NCBI GenBank assembly: GCA_910585875.1
Contig: CAJUIK010000010.1
Location: 1-44,334 of the forward strand
Length of the DNA: 44,334 bases
Direction: 5' to 3'
DNA from: an uncultured Eubacteriales bacterium
Lineage (GTDB): Bacteria > Bacillota > Clostridia > Oscillospirales > Butyricicoccaceae
Position numbers and translations under genes: made by a program. Each line of letters begins with the position of its first letter. Position 1 is the first letter of the stretch. The notes beneath the pieces are model-generated. The model was not told where the DNA came from. It saw only the letters and a program-made list of their open reading frames with translations, and ran no database searches. This document shows positions 6,622-13,955 of this stretch, piece by piece.

Positions 6622-7719
6622 ATGCTCGCCTATTACGGAGCCTCTTTGGGGCCCAACCAGACGGAGACGCCGGAGGGCTATTTAATCTGCCGCAACGCCC
6701 CCATCGCCCGGACGGGGGAACAGGAATATCTGGCCCAGGAGCTCCAGCTGGAGGGGGATCCCATGCGGCCCGTGCGGGTCTGGCGGGAGGAGGAGCAAGT
6801 CTGCTCCCCCGCCGCCATAGCCAGTTTCGAGGGCAAACCCGTCACCGACGGCCACCCGCCGGAAAGCGTAAGCCCGGCCAATTTTGCCGCCTACGCCAAA
6901 GGCCATATCCAGAATGTTCGCCGCCAGGGCAATCTGCTGGTGGGCGATCTGCATATCCACGACCCGGCTTTGGCCGGCGAAATCCGCAGCGGCGCCAAGC
7001 GGCAGATTTCTTGCGGCTACGATTGCCTCTACCAGCCCTTTGGCGACGGATTCAAACAAACCAATATCCGGGGCAACCATGTGGCCGTAGTGCTGCGGGG
7101 CCGGGCCGGCCCTGCTGTGGCCATTCAGGACGAACAACCGGAAAAACCGAAAGAGAAAGGAAGAGAAACCATGGAAGAAAACAAAACCCCTCAAACCGCC
7201 CCTCCTGCCGATGAAAAACCTGCTTGCGATACCCCCGTCCAGGCCGACAGCTCCGCCCCGGCTCAACCCGCCGAAGACTTGGCTGGAAAGCTGGACAAGG
7301 TCTTGGAACTGCTGACCGCTTTAGGCAAAAAGCCGGAACCGTCTTCCGCCGGCCAGGTCTTGGACGACCTGCTGGAAAAACTGGCGGGCAAGGAAGATGA
7401 GAACGGTCCGGCTCAGACCATCGAAGCTCTGGCCGACGCCTTGACCGGCGGAGCCAGAGACGCCGCTCTTTCTATTCTGCGAGCTATGCGGCCGGTGGTG
7501 GCCTCTATGAAAGACGAGGCCCTCAAGCGCCAAGTGACCGACGCCCTGCTCTCCTCTATCGAGGACGCAGGCAAGCTGCCCGCCCTGGCCCAGGCCGCCC
7601 AGCAAAGGGCTCAAAAAGCCGCGACGGATGCCAAGCCTCAGAGTTTTGAAGCCCTTTGCCAGCAAGCTCAGGCAGCCTACGCCGCCCGGAACCCCCACAA
7701 AAAGAAACAGGAGGACTAA
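6622..7719 (+). CDS. Prohead protease/scaffold fusion (DUF2213)
   Basis: Residues about 1-170 match DUF2213 phage proteins (APIARTGEQEYLAQEL, GKPVTDGHPPESVSP, GDLHIHDPALAGEIRSGAK, ISCGYDCLY), a capsid maturation protease family. After a Pro/Lys/Glu-rich link the C-terminal half (about 184-365) is acidic, Ala/Glu/Lys-rich and predicted helical, like an assembly scaffold. Start ATG 6622 with AAAGGAGG 9 nt upstream. An internal in-frame start at 7171 with its own SD probably gives the scaffold alone. Directly upstream of cement and major capsid genes, as expected. Confidence 0.85.
   Translation: MLAYYGASLGPNQTETPEGYLICRNAPIARTGEQEYLAQELQLEGDPMRPVRVWREEEQVCSPAAIASFEGKPVTDGHPPESVSPANFAAYAKGHIQNVRRQGNLLVGDLHIHDPALAGEIRSGAKRQISCGYDCLYQPFGDGFKQTNIRGNHVAVVLRGRAGPAVAIQDEQPEKPKEKGRETMEENKTPQTAPPADEKPACDTPVQADSSAPAQPAEDLAGKLDKVLELLTALGKKPEPSSAGQVLDDLLEKLAGKEDENGPAQTIEALADALTGGARDAALSILRAMRPVVASMKDEALKRQVTDALLSSIEDAGKLPALAQAAQQRAQKAATDAKPQSFEALCQQAQAAYAARNPHKKKQED
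7171..7719 (+). CDS. Nested scaffold product (internal start)
   Basis: In-frame ATG at codon 184 of the DUF2213 gene, preceded by AGAAAGGAAGAG (7153-7165 region) at suitable spacing. The 182-residue product begins MEENKTPQTAPPADEKPACD and contains only the helical scaffold part. This mirrors the lambda C/Nu3 arrangement, where protease and scaffold share a C terminus. The sequence shows the start signals; expression is inferred. Confidence 0.55.
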   Translation: MEENKTPQTAPPADEKPACDTPVQADSSAPAQPAEDLAGKLDKVLELLTALGKKPEPSSAGQVLDDLLEKLAGKEDENGPAQTIEALADALTGGARDAALSILRAMRPVVASMKDEALKRQVTDALLSSIEDAGKLPALAQAAQQRAQKAATDAKPQSFEALCQQAQAAYAARNPHKKKQED

Positions 7720-7722
7720 ACC

Positions 7723-8232
7723 ATGGGACTGCACCCACAAACTATCGGCAAAACCATGCCTCACGGCTACGCCGGCAGCTACGCCCGTCAGCCGGATATG
7801 ATCGTCAACACCCGCCCCGCCGGGGCGGAAATCCCCTTTGGCGCGCCGCTGAAATACGATGAAAACGGCGCTGTGATGCCCTTTGCCGCCGGCGACAAGG
7901 GGGAGGATTTCGCCGGAGTCGCCGCCAGGGAAGTGAAAAGCGCCCTGCATTTTTTGGAGCAGGATATCGGCGGCTACGCCCTTAGCGAGGCCGTCCCCCT
8001 GTTTCAGCGGGGCTGCGTCAACGTCAAATGCCAAAACGGCCAGCCAGCCCTGGGCGGTGCGGTCTATGTGCGCGTCGCCGCCAATGAAAGCATCCCCGCC
8101 GCCCAGGTCGGCGGCTTTGAGGCTGGGGCCGACGGGGCCAATTCCGTCCAGCTGCCCAGCTGCCAATGGGCTGGCCCCGCCGACGCAAACGGCGTGGCGG
8201 AACTGCGGATTCTGACCCTGAACAAGGCGTAG
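7723..8232 (+). CDS. Structural cement/head decoration protein (P22 gp24-like)
   Basis: A 169-residue beta-rich protein with GYAGSYARQPDMIVNTRPAG, then EIPFGAPLKYDENG and FAGVAAREVKSA, typical of the structural cement protein family that binds outside the shell. It lies between scaffold and major capsid genes, the usual place. CAGGAGG lies 8 nt before the ATG. No enzymatic motif. Confidence 0.8.
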   Translation: MGLHPQTIGKTMPHGYAGSYARQPDMIVNTRPAGAEIPFGAPLKYDENGAVMPFAAGDKGEDFAGVAAREVKSALHFLEQDIGGYALSEAVPLFQRGCVNVKCQNGQPALGGAVYVRVAANESIPAAQVGGFEAGADGANSVQLPSCQWAGPADANGVAELRILTLNKA

Positions 8233-8246
8233 GAAGGAGAAAAACA

Positions 8247-9284
8247 ATGGCATACGAAAACAAAGGAACAATCAACGCCGGCGTGATTCAGCGGGCCGGC
8301 GGAGCCGGCATGGGCGCTCCGGTTACAGCCCTGGACGAAGCCGGCGTGGCCTCTGGCCAGGCCTTTCTGGTTTCCGAGCTTTCCCGCCGGGACCCTTTGG
8401 TGCGCAAGCCCCTGACCAGCGTCACCTATCCCCGAGATATCGTGGTGCGCGCAGGGGGCGGCTGGGTGGATTACATCGCCGCTCAATCGGTGGGCTACGG
8501 CGTGACCGGCGGCTCTGGAGACGGGGCTGTCCAAGCTGGCGGTTCTAACGGCCTGCCCATTGTCCAAGCAAACCTGGAAGCCGGGGTCTACAAGGCCCAT
8601 ACCTTCGCCGTGGCCCTGCGAACCATGTGGGTGGATATGCAAAAGGCCGGCTACATCGGCCGCTCCCTGGACCAGCTGCTGCAAGACGGCGTTCGCCAGA
8701 CCTATGACAAACACATGGACGAAAATGTCTACCGAGGCATGGCCCGCTTTGGTTCTACCGGCCTGCTGAACAACCCGGACGTGGTCGAAACCACTGTGGC
8801 GGCCTCGGGAACTGGCGGTTCTACCAAATGGGCGGACAAGACCAAGGAGCAGATTCTGGCGGATATCAACAGCGCTATTTTGGCCGTCTGGCAAGCCGCC
8901 GAATACGACGAAAGCGCCCTGCCCAACCATATCCTGCTGCCCTATGAGCAATACGCCTATCTGCTGAACGCCATGGTCACCGATCTGGCCGGCGAAAGCA
9001 TTTTGGATTATCTGCTGAAAAACAACCTGGCGGCTAAAAACGGCGGCTCCCTCTTCATTGGGGCCACCCGCTGGAACAAGGGGGCGGGGACCGGCGATAG
9101 CGACCGAATGGTCGTCTATTGCAACCACGAGCGCTTTGTGCAGGTGGAGGAGCTGGTTCCCCTGTCTCGGGCGCTGACCCAACCCAACGCCGCGGAATTC
9201 TGCTACGACACCGCCTATGCGGCCAATCTCTCGGAGGTGGAGATTTTCTATCCCCAGACTATGGCCTATTTCGACGGCATCTAA
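8247..9284 (+). CDS. Major capsid protein (DUF2184, HK97 fold)
   Basis: A 345-residue shell protein. GVIQRAGGAGMGAPVTALDE near the N terminus, TMWVDMQKAGYIGRSLDQLL and the C-terminal VEIFYPQTMAYFDGI fit the DUF2184 major capsid family. Start ATG 8247 with GGAAGGAG about 6 nt upstream; a longer reading frame upstream overlaps the cement gene and has no ribosome site. It lies after scaffold and cement genes and before connector genes. Confidence 0.9.
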   Translation: MAYENKGTINAGVIQRAGGAGMGAPVTALDEAGVASGQAFLVSELSRRDPLVRKPLTSVTYPRDIVVRAGGGWVDYIAAQSVGYGVTGGSGDGAVQAGGSNGLPIVQANLEAGVYKAHTFAVALRTMWVDMQKAGYIGRSLDQLLQDGVRQTYDKHMDENVYRGMARFGSTGLLNNPDVVETTVAASGTGGSTKWADKTKEQILADINSAILAVWQAAEYDESALPNHILLPYEQYAYLLNAMVTDLAGESILDYLLKNNLAAKNGGSLFIGATRWNKGAGTGDSDRMVVYCNHERFVQVEELVPLSRALTQPNAAEFCYDTAYAANLSEVEIFYPQTMAYFDGI

Positions 9285-9296
9285 GGAGGGAATATC

Positions 9297-9494
9297 ATGA
9301 CGGTATTCAGCAAGCGCAATATCATCCTCCCCGGCCCCGACGGCAAAAGCTACAAGCTGCGCCGGGACTGCTTTGAGACTCTGCCCGACGGCTGCGCCCA
9401 GGGGACCTATTTCAAAGCCCTGGCCGCCGACGGCAAGATCGTGCCCAGCCAGCCGGAAGCAAAAAAGCCCCTCAAGGCCAAGGCGGAAAACTAA
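9297..9494 (+). CDS. Small head-associated protein, unknown function
   Basis: Sixty-five residues, MTVFSKRNIILPGPDGKSYK and a basic Lys/Pro-rich tail ending in KAKAEN. AGGAGGG lies upstream of the ATG. It sits between the major capsid and the DUF4054 connector, where many myophages have a small unassigned gene. Nothing more can be said from sequence. Confidence 0.65.
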   Translation: MTVFSKRNIILPGPDGKSYKLRRDCFETLPDGCAQGTYFKALAADGKIVPSQPEAKKPLKAKAEN

Positions 9495-9495
9495 G

Positions 9496-10002
9496 ATGCT
9501 TTGGCCGATTGCCCCTCAGTTTTGGGGTCTTCGAGCCGCAGCCGCAGGCCTGAACCCCAACGAGAAGGGAAACTACGCGGCGGAATGGTTCCAACAGGAT
9601 TTCCCCCAGTTTTTCACTGTCGGAACCGAAGATGCTCCAGCCCAATCGTTGGTTCCCTCGGCCATGCTGGAGCAGCTGATCGACCAAGCCAACGCCGCCC
9701 TTTCTCCCGGACGCTGGGGGCCAGACTGGCGGCGGGCCGCCGGGCTGTACGTCGCTCACTACGCCGCCCTCTATCTGCGGACATACGCCCCGGGCAGCCA
9801 TACCCCGGGCCAAGCGGCGGCCTCCGGGGCGCTGCAAGGGACGATTACCTCCGCCAAGCTGGGCAACGATTCTGTCGGCTACTCTGCCGACGCCCTGACA
9901 AAGGCCACCGCCGATTGGGGCGACCTGAACGCCACCCAATACGGCCAGCAGCTGGCCGCCCGGGCCCGGCTCATAGGGCTGGGCGGCGGCTATGTAATTT
10001 GA
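9496..10002 (+). CDS. Head-tail adaptor (DUF4054-like)
   Basis: A 168-residue helical protein. The pattern ending KLGNDSVGYSADALTKATAD then LNATQYGQQLAARARL matches DUF4054 head-completion adaptors (conserved WNLT.YGQQ tail). Start ATG 9496, just after the previous stop, with no strong SD (AGGCGGA only), suggesting coupling. A longer upstream frame is a shadow of the preceding gene. Confidence 0.72.
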   Translation: MLWPIAPQFWGLRAAAAGLNPNEKGNYAAEWFQQDFPQFFTVGTEDAPAQSLVPSAMLEQLIDQANAALSPGRWGPDWRRAAGLYVAHYAALYLRTYAPGSHTPGQAAASGALQGTITSAKLGNDSVGYSADALTKATADWGDLNATQYGQQLAARARLIGLGGGYVI

Positions 10003-10013
10003 GGAGAAATTTG

Positions 10014-10394
10014 ATGGATTTTCGGGATTGGTATACCGACCGGATGGATATCTACCGGACGGAACCTGTGGAAGAGGGGGCGCTGACCCGGCAGGAGCGG
10101 CGGCAAATCGCCGCGGGCGCGCCCTGCCGGCTCTTTCACACCGGCGGGAATAAGCTGACCTTGGAGCGGGAGGCGGCCTCTGTCGGCCAGAGCGATTGGG
10201 TACAGTGCGGCAATGAGGTTGACGTTCGAGCCGGAGACGAGCTGATCATCCGCCCGGGAGCGGAGCTGAACCGGCAATCGCCTCCGCTGCGTGCCTTCGC
10301 CGGCCAGCCCAATCAATATTTCGAGCCCTTCGGGGCGGCGCTGCCCGGGCTGGCCCATCAGGAAATCCCCTTGGAGCGAAAGGAACGGACATGA
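10014..10394 (+). CDS. Head closure protein (XkdH-like)
   Basis: A 126-residue protein: MDFRDWYTDRMDIYRTEPVE, GAPCRLFH, NEVDVRAGDELIIRPG. The short beta-rich layout and position between DUF4054 and HK97-gp10-like genes fit a head-closure/stopper protein such as XkdH. GAGGAGAAAT lies before ATG 10014. The stop overlaps the next gene (ATGA). Confidence 0.65.
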   Translation: MDFRDWYTDRMDIYRTEPVEEGALTRQERRQIAAGAPCRLFHTGGNKLTLEREAASVGQSDWVQCGNEVDVRAGDELIIRPGAELNRQSPPLRAFAGQPNQYFEPFGAALPGLAHQEIPLERKERT

Positions 10395-10894
10395 GCGGCA
10401 GCCTATCGATCGCCCAGCGGATTCAACAGCTGCGACAGTTGCAAGCGGATTTGCCCCAAGTTTTGGCCTCAACTCAAAAGGCGGCGGCCATACGAGCCGT
10501 GGAGGCCGCTACAGAGGCCGCGCCCCCTAAACAGAACGACCTGGGAGGAACCAACGCCCGCTCAGGCCAGCTGAAAGCTCATTGGGCGACGGACAGCCGG
10601 ACAGAGCCGGAGGCCGTCCCCGGAGGATACAAAAGCATTTTGGCTAACAACCAGCAATACGCCAGCTATGTGGACAAGGGCTTTCGGATGGATCGGCATT
10701 TTGTGCCTGGCCTTTATATCAACAGCCTGGGCAAGCTGGAATACGACCCGGCCCGCAAAGGGGAGGTTGGGCTGACAGTGGGAACAAAAACCCAATATGT
10801 CAGGGGCCAATTTATGGTCGACAAAGCCGTCGACGCTTACCGCCAAACGATTCTGGCCCTGCTGGACGAGCAGATTGAGGAGCTGACAAAATGA
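10391..10894 (+). CDS. HK97 gp10-like tail completion protein
   Basis: A 167-residue protein. An N-terminal helix is followed by AAPPKQNDLGGTNARSGQLK, YASYVDKGFRMDRHFVPGLY and GQFMVDKAVDAYRQTI, the typical gp10-like signature (a V..G in a beta strand and a C-terminal A...Y helix). It joins the tail to the head. Overlaps both neighbours by ATGA. Confidence 0.75.
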   Translation: MSGSLSIAQRIQQLRQLQADLPQVLASTQKAAAIRAVEAATEAAPPKQNDLGGTNARSGQLKAHWATDSRTEPEAVPGGYKSILANNQQYASYVDKGFRMDRHFVPGLYINSLGKLEYDPARKGEVGLTVGTKTQYVRGQFMVDKAVDAYRQTILALLDEQIEELTK

Positions 10895-11340
10895 CCTTTT
10901 CCTTTTCCACCCTGGCCCGGTCGCTGGCGGATTATTTGGCGCCGGATCTGCCGGACGCGACTTTTTATGAGGATCCCAACCAGCAAAACACCCGCTGTCC
11001 CTGCGTCTTTTTGCAGCAGCGTTTCGCCCGGGCCGCGCCCTATCCCGGCGGCCGCTGGCTGCGGCGGATCGGGGTGGATTTGGTCTACCTGGAGGAATAC
11101 AACCTGCCCGACCTCCAGCGGCGCTACCAAGCGGCGGCGGAAAAGCTGGATCAACTGCTGGGGACTTTTCCCTATACCGACCCCCAAGGCCAAACCGCCC
11201 TGCTGCGGGCTCTGGAACGCCGCTGGGACATCGATTTGGAGGGCCTCCACTATTCCTTTGAGCTGAAAATCTGGGCGGCCCGCCCCTGCGACGGACCGCC
11301 GATGCAATCCATCCAACAATTCGAAGAGGAGTTGAGATAA
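10891..11340 (+). CDS. Tail terminator protein
   Basis: A 149-residue alpha/beta protein: LARSLADYLAPDLPDATFYE, RRIGVDLVYLEEY and HYSFELKIWAAR. The order fits phage tail terminators of contractile phages, where the gene lies between gp10-like and sheath genes. It caps the tail tube and sheath at their full length. ATGA overlap with the preceding gene. Confidence 0.7.
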   Translation: MTFSFSTLARSLADYLAPDLPDATFYEDPNQQNTRCPCVFLQQRFARAAPYPGGRWLRRIGVDLVYLEEYNLPDLQRRYQAAAEKLDQLLGTFPYTDPQGQTALLRALERRWDIDLEGLHYSFELKIWAARPCDGPPMQSIQQFEEELR

Positions 11341-11344
11341 CAAT

Positions 11345-11530
11345 ATGGAACGAAAGCAAAAAGAGACCTCCTCCCCCTCCAAAATTCCCACCGCCCATTT
11401 GCTGAAAAGCAAGGCGCTGGCGGGCTATCAGCCGGATTTCGCAAAAGCTCTTCTGCCCGAACCGGCCTATACGGCGGCGGAGGCCCGAAATATCTTGGAT
11501 CACTATCTAAAAAAAGGGGGAAAAGCATAA
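11345..11530 (+). CDS. Small protein before tail sheath, unknown function
   Basis: Sixty-one basic residues, MERKQKETSSPSKIPTAHLL, ending in ARNILDHYLKKGGKA. Its stop overlaps the sheath start (TAATG), so it belongs to the tail operon. Related myophages often have an unnamed short gene in this slot. No motif recognised. Confidence 0.6.
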   Translation: MERKQKETSSPSKIPTAHLLKSKALAGYQPDFAKALLPEPAYTAAEARNILDHYLKKGGKA

Positions 11531-12876
11531 TGGCAGGAGGAAACTGGAGCGCCCAGAACAAAGTCCGTCCGGGCGTTTATATCAATTTCAAGACCGCCGC
11601 CGGAGCCGGGACGGCCCAAGGAGAGCGAGGAACTGTGGCCATAGCTCGAGCTCTCTCCTGGGGGCCTTCCGGCCAAGCGACGGCTATTGCCGCCGGCGAG
11701 GACCCTATGGAGAAAATCGGCTATCCCATCGGCGCGCCGCAAGCCCTGTTTTTGCGGGAGCTATTTAAGGGGACCAATCTTTCCGCCGGGGCCAAACAGA
11801 TTCTGCTCTATCGGCTGAAGGGAACCGGCGAGGCCGCCGCTTCCGCCTCCCTATCCGAAGGGGGGCTGACGATTACGGCCAAATACCCCGGCGTCCGGGG
11901 CAACGATCTCTCCTTGCGGATCTCCGCCAGCGCCGAGACGGAAGGGGCCTTTACGGTGGAAACCATTCTGGACGGGACTATCGTGGACAGCCAAACGGCG
12001 GCGACGGCGGACCAGCTGACGGACAACGGCTGGGTCCTCTTTTCCGGCGCCGGGCCCTTGGAGGCTTCGGCAGGGCTGTCCCTTTCCGGCGGAGCCGACG
12101 GGACGGCCGACCCCGCCGCCTGGGCCGACGCCCTGACCGCCTTGGAACCCTATGATTTCGATATCCTGGCCTACGACGGAACCGACGCTACCGCCCGGGA
12201 GGCTTGCGCCGCCTTTGTCAAGCGGTTGGCGGAGGAGGAAGGGATTTATACCCAACTCGTGACCTCCGGGGCAAAGGGGGCGGACAGCCGCTTTGTGATC
12301 AACCTGGATAGCGGCGTGGTTCTGGACGACGGGACTAAGCTGGAGCCCCGCCAGGCTGTCTGGTGGCTGGCCGGCGCGGAGGCCGGGGCCAAATACAGCC
12401 AGTCGCTGACCTACGCCGCCTACCCTGGGGCGGCGGACGTGATTCCTCCCAAAACCAGCCGGCAGATTGAAGAAGCCATTTTGGCCGGAAACTTGGTTTT
12501 GAGCCGAGAAAACGGCCGCGTGCGCATTGAAACCGATATCAACGCCCTAACCTCTTATACCCCGGATATCGGCCGGGTTTATCGCAAAAACACAACCATG
12601 CGGGTCTGCAACTTCCTGGCCAACCGCATCTATCGGGAGTTTTCCCAAAATTATATCGGCAAAGTGAAAAACGACGACGCCGGCCGGGCCCTGCTCCAGG
12701 CGGCAATTTTGAACGATCTGCGGACGATGTTTGAAAACGGCGCTTTGACACAGAGGCCCTCGGGCGAAGACGTGATTGTGGCGCCGGGGGAAGAGAGCGA
12801 CAGCGTGGTTATCGCCGTGGCTCTGGCTCTGGCCGACGCAGTGGAAAAAATCTATCTGACCGTTACGGTCTCTTAA
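11530..12876 (+). CDS. Tail sheath protein (XkdK-like)
   Basis: The contractile sheath, 448 residues. N-terminal NWSAQNKVRPGVYINFKTAA and GERGTVAIARALSWGP, the insertion domain YPGVRGNDLSLRI, and the C-terminal VRIETDINALTSYTPDI, YREFSQNYIGKVKNDDAGRA and AVEKIYLTVTV are standard Phage_sheath_1 features. Presence of this gene makes the phage a myovirus. AAAAGGGGGAAAAG lies before the ATG. Confidence 0.95.
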   Translation: MAGGNWSAQNKVRPGVYINFKTAAGAGTAQGERGTVAIARALSWGPSGQATAIAAGEDPMEKIGYPIGAPQALFLRELFKGTNLSAGAKQILLYRLKGTGEAAASASLSEGGLTITAKYPGVRGNDLSLRISASAETEGAFTVETILDGTIVDSQTAATADQLTDNGWVLFSGAGPLEASAGLSLSGGADGTADPAAWADALTALEPYDFDILAYDGTDATAREACAAFVKRLAEEEGIYTQLVTSGAKGADSRFVINLDSGVVLDDGTKLEPRQAVWWLAGAEAGAKYSQSLTYAAYPGAADVIPPKTSRQIEEAILAGNLVLSRENGRVRIETDINALTSYTPDIGRVYRKNTTMRVCNFLANRIYREFSQNYIGKVKNDDAGRALLQAAILNDLRTMFENGALTQRPSGEDVIVAPGEESDSVVIAVALALADAVEKIYLTVTVS

Positions 12877-12890
12877 AGGAGGGGAAAAAA

Positions 12891-13364
12891 ATGAGCTATT
12901 TGCTGGCAAGCGACACGCTGCACGGCGCCAGCGGCAAGGCATTTGTCACCATCGACGGCAAGGTATGCGAGCTGTTCGGCGCAAAAAACATTAGCACAAA
13001 TATGAATCTCTCCGCCGCGGAGATGAAGGTCGTCGGCACGAAAAAGGCCCAGGAAAAGCCGGGCGCCGCCAAGCTCACCGGAAAAATGACCGTCTACTAT
13101 GGCACGCCCCTATTCCTGGACATGGCCGCCCAATATATCCGTACAGGGACAATGCCGTCCTTCGCCTTGCAGGTCGCCAACGACGACGAGGCCGCCGCCA
13201 TCGGCGCGCAGACCGTGGCCTATTACGGCTGCCGCCTCTCCGGCGACGTTCCACTGTCCTTACTGGACGCCGAGGCGGATATGCTGACCATGGAGCTGAG
13301 CTTTTCTTTTGAAGATTTTGAAGTGTTGTCCGCCTTCCACGACCCAGAAAACCTGGGCGTATAA
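12891..13364 (+). CDS. Tail tube protein (XkdM-like)
   Basis: A 157-residue tube subunit. HGASGKAFVTIDGKVCELFG, KMTVYYGTPLFLDM and the C-terminal SFSFEDFEVLSAFHDPENLG are typical of the XkdM/DUF2001 family. AAAGGAGGGG stands 6 nt before the ATG. Directly after sheath, as in PBSX. Confidence 0.9.
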   Translation: MSYLLASDTLHGASGKAFVTIDGKVCELFGAKNISTNMNLSAAEMKVVGTKKAQEKPGAAKLTGKMTVYYGTPLFLDMAAQYIRTGTMPSFALQVANDDEAAAIGAQTVAYYGCRLSGDVPLSLLDAEADMLTMELSFSFEDFEVLSAFHDPENLGV

Positions 13365-13385
13365 CAGAAAACAGGAGGAATATTC

Positions 13386-13793
13386 ATGAGCAACCTGAAC
13401 GCATTTTTGAACCCCGTGGCCCCGGAGCAGCGGCGGGAAGTGATGGTCTCCAACCGCTTTTTGGGTGAAGACGGCGCTCCCGTTCCCTTTGTCATCCGGC
13501 CTTTGAGCCAAGGGGAAAACGAGACTTTGTTGCGCCGCTCCACCCATACTGTCAAAAACAAAGGCCAGCTGACAGAGAAGCTCAACGACATTGAATACAA
13601 CCGGCGGCTGGTTGTGGCGGCCACGGTGGAGCCGGATTTTGCCGACGGAACTCTATGCCAAAAGTTGGGCGTCATGGACCCGTTAGAGGCGCCGGGCAAG
13701 CTGCTGCTGGTGGGAGAATACAACCGGCTGGCCGCCGCCATTATGGAGCTTTCCGGCCTCAACGACGACCTGGAGGAGCAGGCAAAAAACTGA
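13386..13793 (+). CDS. Tail assembly chaperone, short form (XkdN-like)
   Basis: A 135-residue protein, MSNLNAFLNPVAPEQRREVM, FVIRPLSQGE, RLVVAATVEPDF, KLLLVGEYNRLAAAIMELSG, a normal XkdN chaperone that coats the tape measure during tube assembly. CAGGAGGAAT precedes the ATG. It ends in GCA AAA AAC TGA, a classic -1 slippery site directly before the stop, so a longer form is also expected. Confidence 0.85.
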   Translation: MSNLNAFLNPVAPEQRREVMVSNRFLGEDGAPVPFVIRPLSQGENETLLRRSTHTVKNKGQLTEKLNDIEYNRRLVVAATVEPDFADGTLCQKLGVMDPLEAPGKLLLVGEYNRLAAAIMELSGLNDDLEEQAKN

Positions 13794-13954
13794 TCGACGG
13801 GCAGGATCCAGACACGCTGTTGGCCTACTATATGATGGTCAACCACCACTGGAACCCAGGCCGGACAGCGGAGCTGCCTGCCCGCGAAAAAACCCTGACC
13901 GCCCTCTTCGCCCTGCGGGAAATCAAAGAGCGGCAGGCCCAAAGGAGGCGATGA
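13386..13954 (+). CDS. Tail assembly chaperone, -1 frameshift long form
   Basis: Slipping back one base at AAAAAAC changes the end to LIDGQDPDTLLAYYMMVNHH followed by WNPGRTAELPAREKTLTALF and ALREIKERQAQRRR, adding 54 residues for 189 in total. This tail has no good start of its own and ends 1 bp before the tape measure ATG. Double-form chaperones made by frameshift are standard in long-tailed phages (lambda G/GT, P2 E/E'). Frameshift not tested. Confidence 0.75.
13784..13790 (+). promoter_or_regulatory. -1 ribosomal frameshift slippery heptamer
   Basis: A AAA AAC in the zero frame, followed immediately by TGA. The -1 frame then stays open for 54 codons up to the tape measure gene. An ideal X XXY YYZ heptamer. 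Confidence 0.8.
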
Positions 13955-13955
13955 A

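Noticed and set aside
8064..9182. 372-codon minus-strand frame opposite the major capsid gene
   Set aside because: Codon-structure shadow in GC-rich DNA. The + strand encodes a clear capsid protein.
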